Assembly (NCBI GenBank): GCA_031259875.1
Contig: JAIRKW010000084.1
Span: forward strand, 1 to 8,331
DNA length: 8,331 bases
Direction of reading: 5' to 3'
Origin: Campylobacteraceae bacterium
GTDB taxonomy: Bacteria > Campylobacterota > Campylobacteria > Campylobacterales > Campylobacteraceae
Below are positions 6,587 to 8,331 of the stretch, piece by piece. Below the pieces are notes generated by a model. It did not search any database. It was not told where the DNA came from and worked only from the letters and a program-made list of their open reading frames with translations. The stretch's first letter is position 1. Every line of letters begins with the position of its first letter. The position numbers and the translations under genes are program-made.

Positions 6587-6727
6587 AATCTTTTTATCTT
6601 AGTTTATATGGAAATTTTAACTAAAAAATGTTAAGTTACGAATTGTAAAATAAGTTAGCTGAAACTATCTTGTTTTAGATTTTTTTATGATAGCATTAGG
6701 CTTTTATTTTTATATTTCGGACTTTTT
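6587..6727. promoter_or_regulatory. Divergent promoter region between the two biosynthetic operons
   Basis: This 141-nt AT-rich gap lies between two genes transcribed away from each other, so it must hold both promoters. On the plus strand a TATGAT box at 6686-6691, preceded by a run of T, is the best -10 candidate for the glycosyltransferase operon. On the minus strand TATAAA (6603-6608) and TAAAAT (6614-6619) are possible -10 boxes; neither has a good -35 at the right distance. A TTAAC/GTTAA inverted repeat (6617-6621 and 6630-6634, 8-nt loop) and a direct repeat TAAGTTA (6632-6638 and 6651-6657, 19-nt period) are operator-like. The individual boxes are weak calls; the region as a whole is solid. 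Confidence 0.55.
6617..6657. repeat. Operator-like short inverted and direct repeats
   Basis: An inverted repeat TTAAC-N8-GTTAA (6617-6634) overlaps a direct repeat of TAAGTTA (6632-6638 and 6651-6657). In DNA this AT-rich such short repeats may arise by chance. The central placement between divergent operons is what makes them worth noting as a possible regulator site. Confidence 0.3.
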
Positions 6728-7432
6728 ATGGATAGATACCGCGCAGTAGTCGTAATACCTACCCTAAATAATGACACCTTATTTGATATTGTAAAAGAGG
6801 TGCGCGCTTTAGGATATGAAGTTATTGTTGTAGATGATGGCTGGAATACGCCTTTAAAAAAACTTCTAAAAACAGATGAAAAGACACATATTGTAACGCA
6901 CCCTTATAATCTTGGTAAAGGGGCGGCGTTAATGAATGGCTGTAAAAAAGCCAAAGAGTTAGGATATTCATATTTTGTGAGTATGGATGCAGACGGTCAG
7001 CATTTGCCTCGTGAGATTTGCAAGCTAACTAATGCTGTAAACGAAGGAGATGAAACGATAGTTATAGGCGCGCGCGATTTTAGTGCGGACAATGTCCCAA
7101 AAGGTTCTAAAATAGGGCGTTTAATAAGTAACTTTTGGGCATCACTGGATACTTCGCATAATGTAACTGATTCGCTCTCGGGCTTTAGGCTTTATCCTGT
7201 CTCTATTTTACAATTACCTACACGTACAGTAAAGTTTGATTATGAAATGGAAGTTTTGGTGCGTCACGCATGGCTAAAACGAAAGATAATTGAGGTAACA
7301 GTTGAGTGCTATTATCCCAAAGCCGAAGAGAGAGTGAGTCATTTTAAAAAATGGCGCGATACAATGTCTATTATTTGGGTACATATAAGACTTATGCCGT
7401 TAAGAGTTTTGTTGCTGAAGGGTTACATTTAA
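6728..7432 (+). CDS. Family 2 glycosyltransferase (dolichol-phosphate mannosyltransferase-like)
   Basis: A 234-residue GT-A fold glycosyltransferase that would transfer a sugar from a nucleotide-sugar donor, likely to a lipid or aryl acceptor at the inner membrane face. Motifs in order are VVVIPTLNN (7-15), VVDDG (34-38) for nucleotide binding, NLGKGAALMNG (61-71) typical of DPM1-like enzymes, the metal-binding DADGQH (87-92), TDSLSGFRLYP (147-157) with the probable catalytic Asp148, and FDYEMEVLVRHA (170-181). There is no C-terminal membrane anchor like that of ArnC, but the end is amphipathic and basic (VHIRLMPLRVLLLKG), which could associate with membrane. The stop TAA shares a base with the ATG of the following acyltransferase gene, so the pair is co-translated. 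GT2 genes next to, or from memory sometimes fused with, LpxL-like acyltransferases are typical of aryl polyene clusters. Sugar and acceptor are unknown. Confidence 0.9.
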   Translation: MDRYRAVVVIPTLNNDTLFDIVKEVRALGYEVIVVDDGWNTPLKKLLKTDEKTHIVTHPYNLGKGAALMNGCKKAKELGYSYFVSMDADGQHLPREICKLTNAVNEGDETIVIGARDFSADNVPKGSKIGRLISNFWASLDTSHNVTDSLSGFRLYPVSILQLPTRTVKFDYEMEVLVRHAWLKRKIIEVTVECYYPKAEERVSHFKKWRDTMSIIWVHIRLMPLRVLLLKGYI

Positions 7433-8298
7433 TGAGCACAAAGCAAAGAGGCAGTGGCTGGAGTATTCGTCTGGCATTATGGTTCTACGGCTGTTTTGGG
7501 TATATGCCGTTTTTTATTTTACTCTATCCTATAACATTTATTTACTATTTTAAAGCTTCCAATGTCAGGCGTGCGCTTAAGCTCTACTATAAAAAGATAG
7601 GCATTAAATATACGCAGCGGCGCTACTTTGAGCATTTACGAAAATTTGCCATAGTGATGACTGACAGATTTGTCACAAAGTGCGATAGCTCCAAATACAC
7701 GCTTATTGTTGAGAATAAAGAGAGTATCGTTAAAGAGATAAGAAAAGGCGGCGTTATACTTTTTTCGCATTTTGGAGGATGGTCTGTTACACCGTCTTTT
7801 TTTAAAGAGAGCGATTTACGCATTAATATCATAATGCAAGAGGCGATAAAAGAAGATATTAAAGTTGTGGAAAAGAAACTGATTAAAACAAGAGAAAATA
7901 TCCGCGTTCTTGATTTGGCGCATACATCAAAACTTGATGCTTCTATCAAAATTGCAGAAGCCTTGCTTGATAAAGAGATAATATCTATGATGGGCGATAG
8001 AGCAAATAACCCCAAACATGCGATAATGGTTGATTTTTTTGGTTCTCCTGCCGAATTTAATAAAACACCTTTTGAAATCGCGCTCAAAGCCGAAGTACCG
8101 ATAATGGCTTTTTTTATCATTTATGTAAAACCATGTGTTTATAAGCTGGAATGCGCGAGATTAAACCAAAGCAAAGATATAGAAAAAACAGTCAAAGAAT
8201 ATGTTCAAGCTTATGAAAATGTAATATGCCGCTATCCAAATCAATGGTTCAACTTGTATGATTTTTGGAAAGATGAAGAGCTTAAAAAGCCTTCTTGA
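7432..8298 (+). CDS. LpxL/HtrB-like acyltransferase (LPLAT superfamily)
   Basis: A 288-residue protein of the lipid A acyltransferase-like group (PF03279), probably anchored to the inner membrane by a hydrophobic segment (about 12-40, ending PITFIYYF). Family signals are the N-terminal QRGSGW, SHFGGW with His113, the GDR motif (188-190), the FFGSPAEFNKTPFEIALKA block (202-220) and the C-terminal YPNQWFNLYDFW (268-279). The expected HX4D/E acid after His113 is Ser118. I start it at the ATG at 7432, which overlaps the glycosyltransferase stop as TAATG; an upstream in-frame ATG at 7351 would place 27 residues inside the glycosyltransferase gene and disturb the normal N-terminus. Together with the GT2 it likely attaches an acyl or aryl-polyene chain to a glycolipid; the reaction is inferred from family and context. 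The final part may overlap the start of the next gene. Confidence 0.88.
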   Translation: MSTKQRGSGWSIRLALWFYGCFGYMPFFILLYPITFIYYFKASNVRRALKLYYKKIGIKYTQRRYFEHLRKFAIVMTDRFVTKCDSSKYTLIVENKESIVKEIRKGGVILFSHFGGWSVTPSFFKESDLRINIIMQEAIKEDIKVVEKKLIKTRENIRVLDLAHTSKLDASIKIAEALLDKEIISMMGDRANNPKHAIMVDFFGSPAEFNKTPFEIALKAEVPIMAFFIIYVKPCVYKLECARLNQSKDIEKTVKEYVQAYENVICRYPNQWFNLYDFWKDEELKKPS

Positions 8299-8331
8299 TT
8301 TTCAATATAGCTATTGTTTTGATTTAGCGTG
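8273..8331 (+). CDS. Possible start of a further operon gene, cut by window edge
   Basis: Only one frame stays open from here to the right edge: an ATG at 8273 (or 8258) inside the end of the acyltransferase gene reads MKSLKSLLDFQYSYCFDLA and continues beyond the window. The overlap of about 26-41 nt would fit the packed gene order of the region, and GGAAAG precedes the ATG but with almost no spacer. With about 20 visible codons no product can be named, and the open frame may be chance, in which case the real next start lies beyond 8331. Confidence 0.28.
   Translation, partial: MKSLKSLLDFQYSYCFDLA

Noticed and set aside
7351..7431. Upstream ATG at 7351 for the acyltransferase
   Set aside because: The 27 extra residues are the glycosyltransferase 3' end read in another frame; the ATG at 7432 begins just before the family-typical N-terminus.
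7623..8120. 165-codon open frame on the minus strand
   Set aside because: It is fully antisense to the acyltransferase, whose motifs are clear; the translation is Ser/Ile-rich with no recognisable domain, as expected of an antisense shadow.
1..8331. CRISPR arrays, tRNA or rRNA genes, insertion sequences
   Set aside because: I saw no spaced repeat array, cloverleaf-like segment, transposase reading frame or terminal inverted repeats; coding genes fill nearly the whole window.

Overview
The window looks like chromosomal DNA from a Campylobacterota (Epsilonproteobacteria) species, probably a Sulfurimonas-type organism. This is an inference from the AT-rich composition, the lysine-, isoleucine- and phenylalanine-rich proteins, densely overlapping genes with GTG and TTG starts, and a gene set that fits that group. 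No species marker is present.

There are nine clear genes and one possible fragment. Reading from 6586 leftward on the minus strand, the order is an O-methyltransferase-like protein (5510-6586), an acyl carrier protein (5257-5508), a beta-ketoacyl-ACP synthase (4164-5270), a small unrecognised protein with an HTH-like C-terminal half (3763-4167) and a BtrH-type acyltransferase (2772-3770). These five are separated by 1 nt or overlap, so they form one operon. After a 58-nt gap come three genes of more general function: a DsbC-like periplasmic thiol-disulfide protein (1976-2713), a CPA2-type cation/proton antiporter (800-1966), and tsaD for tRNA t6A synthesis, cut by the left edge (1-803).

A 141-nt AT-rich region (6587-6727) separates this from a divergent plus-strand operon: a family 2 glycosyltransferase (6728-7432), an LpxL-like acyltransferase (7432-8298) and perhaps the first codons of another gene running off the right edge.

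The divergent block from 2772 to 8331 resembles part of an aryl polyene/flexirubin-type (type II fatty acid synthase-like) biosynthetic cluster. ACP and KS would build an acyl or polyene chain, the methyltransferase would tailor an aromatic or polyene head, and the BtrH-like enzyme would move an acyl group off the ACP. The glycosyltransferase and LpxL-like acyltransferase would attach the product to a membrane lipid. The expected remaining parts (ketoreductase, dehydratase, AMP-ligase, ammonia lyase, LolA/MMPL export) are not in the window and would most likely lie to the right. Several enzymes depart from the canonical active site: the methyltransferase lacks the usual catalytic His, the LpxL-like protein lacks the acid of HX4D/E, and the antiporter has Glu where Asp is usual. 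These departures and the unrecognised 134-aa protein are the points most worth checking.
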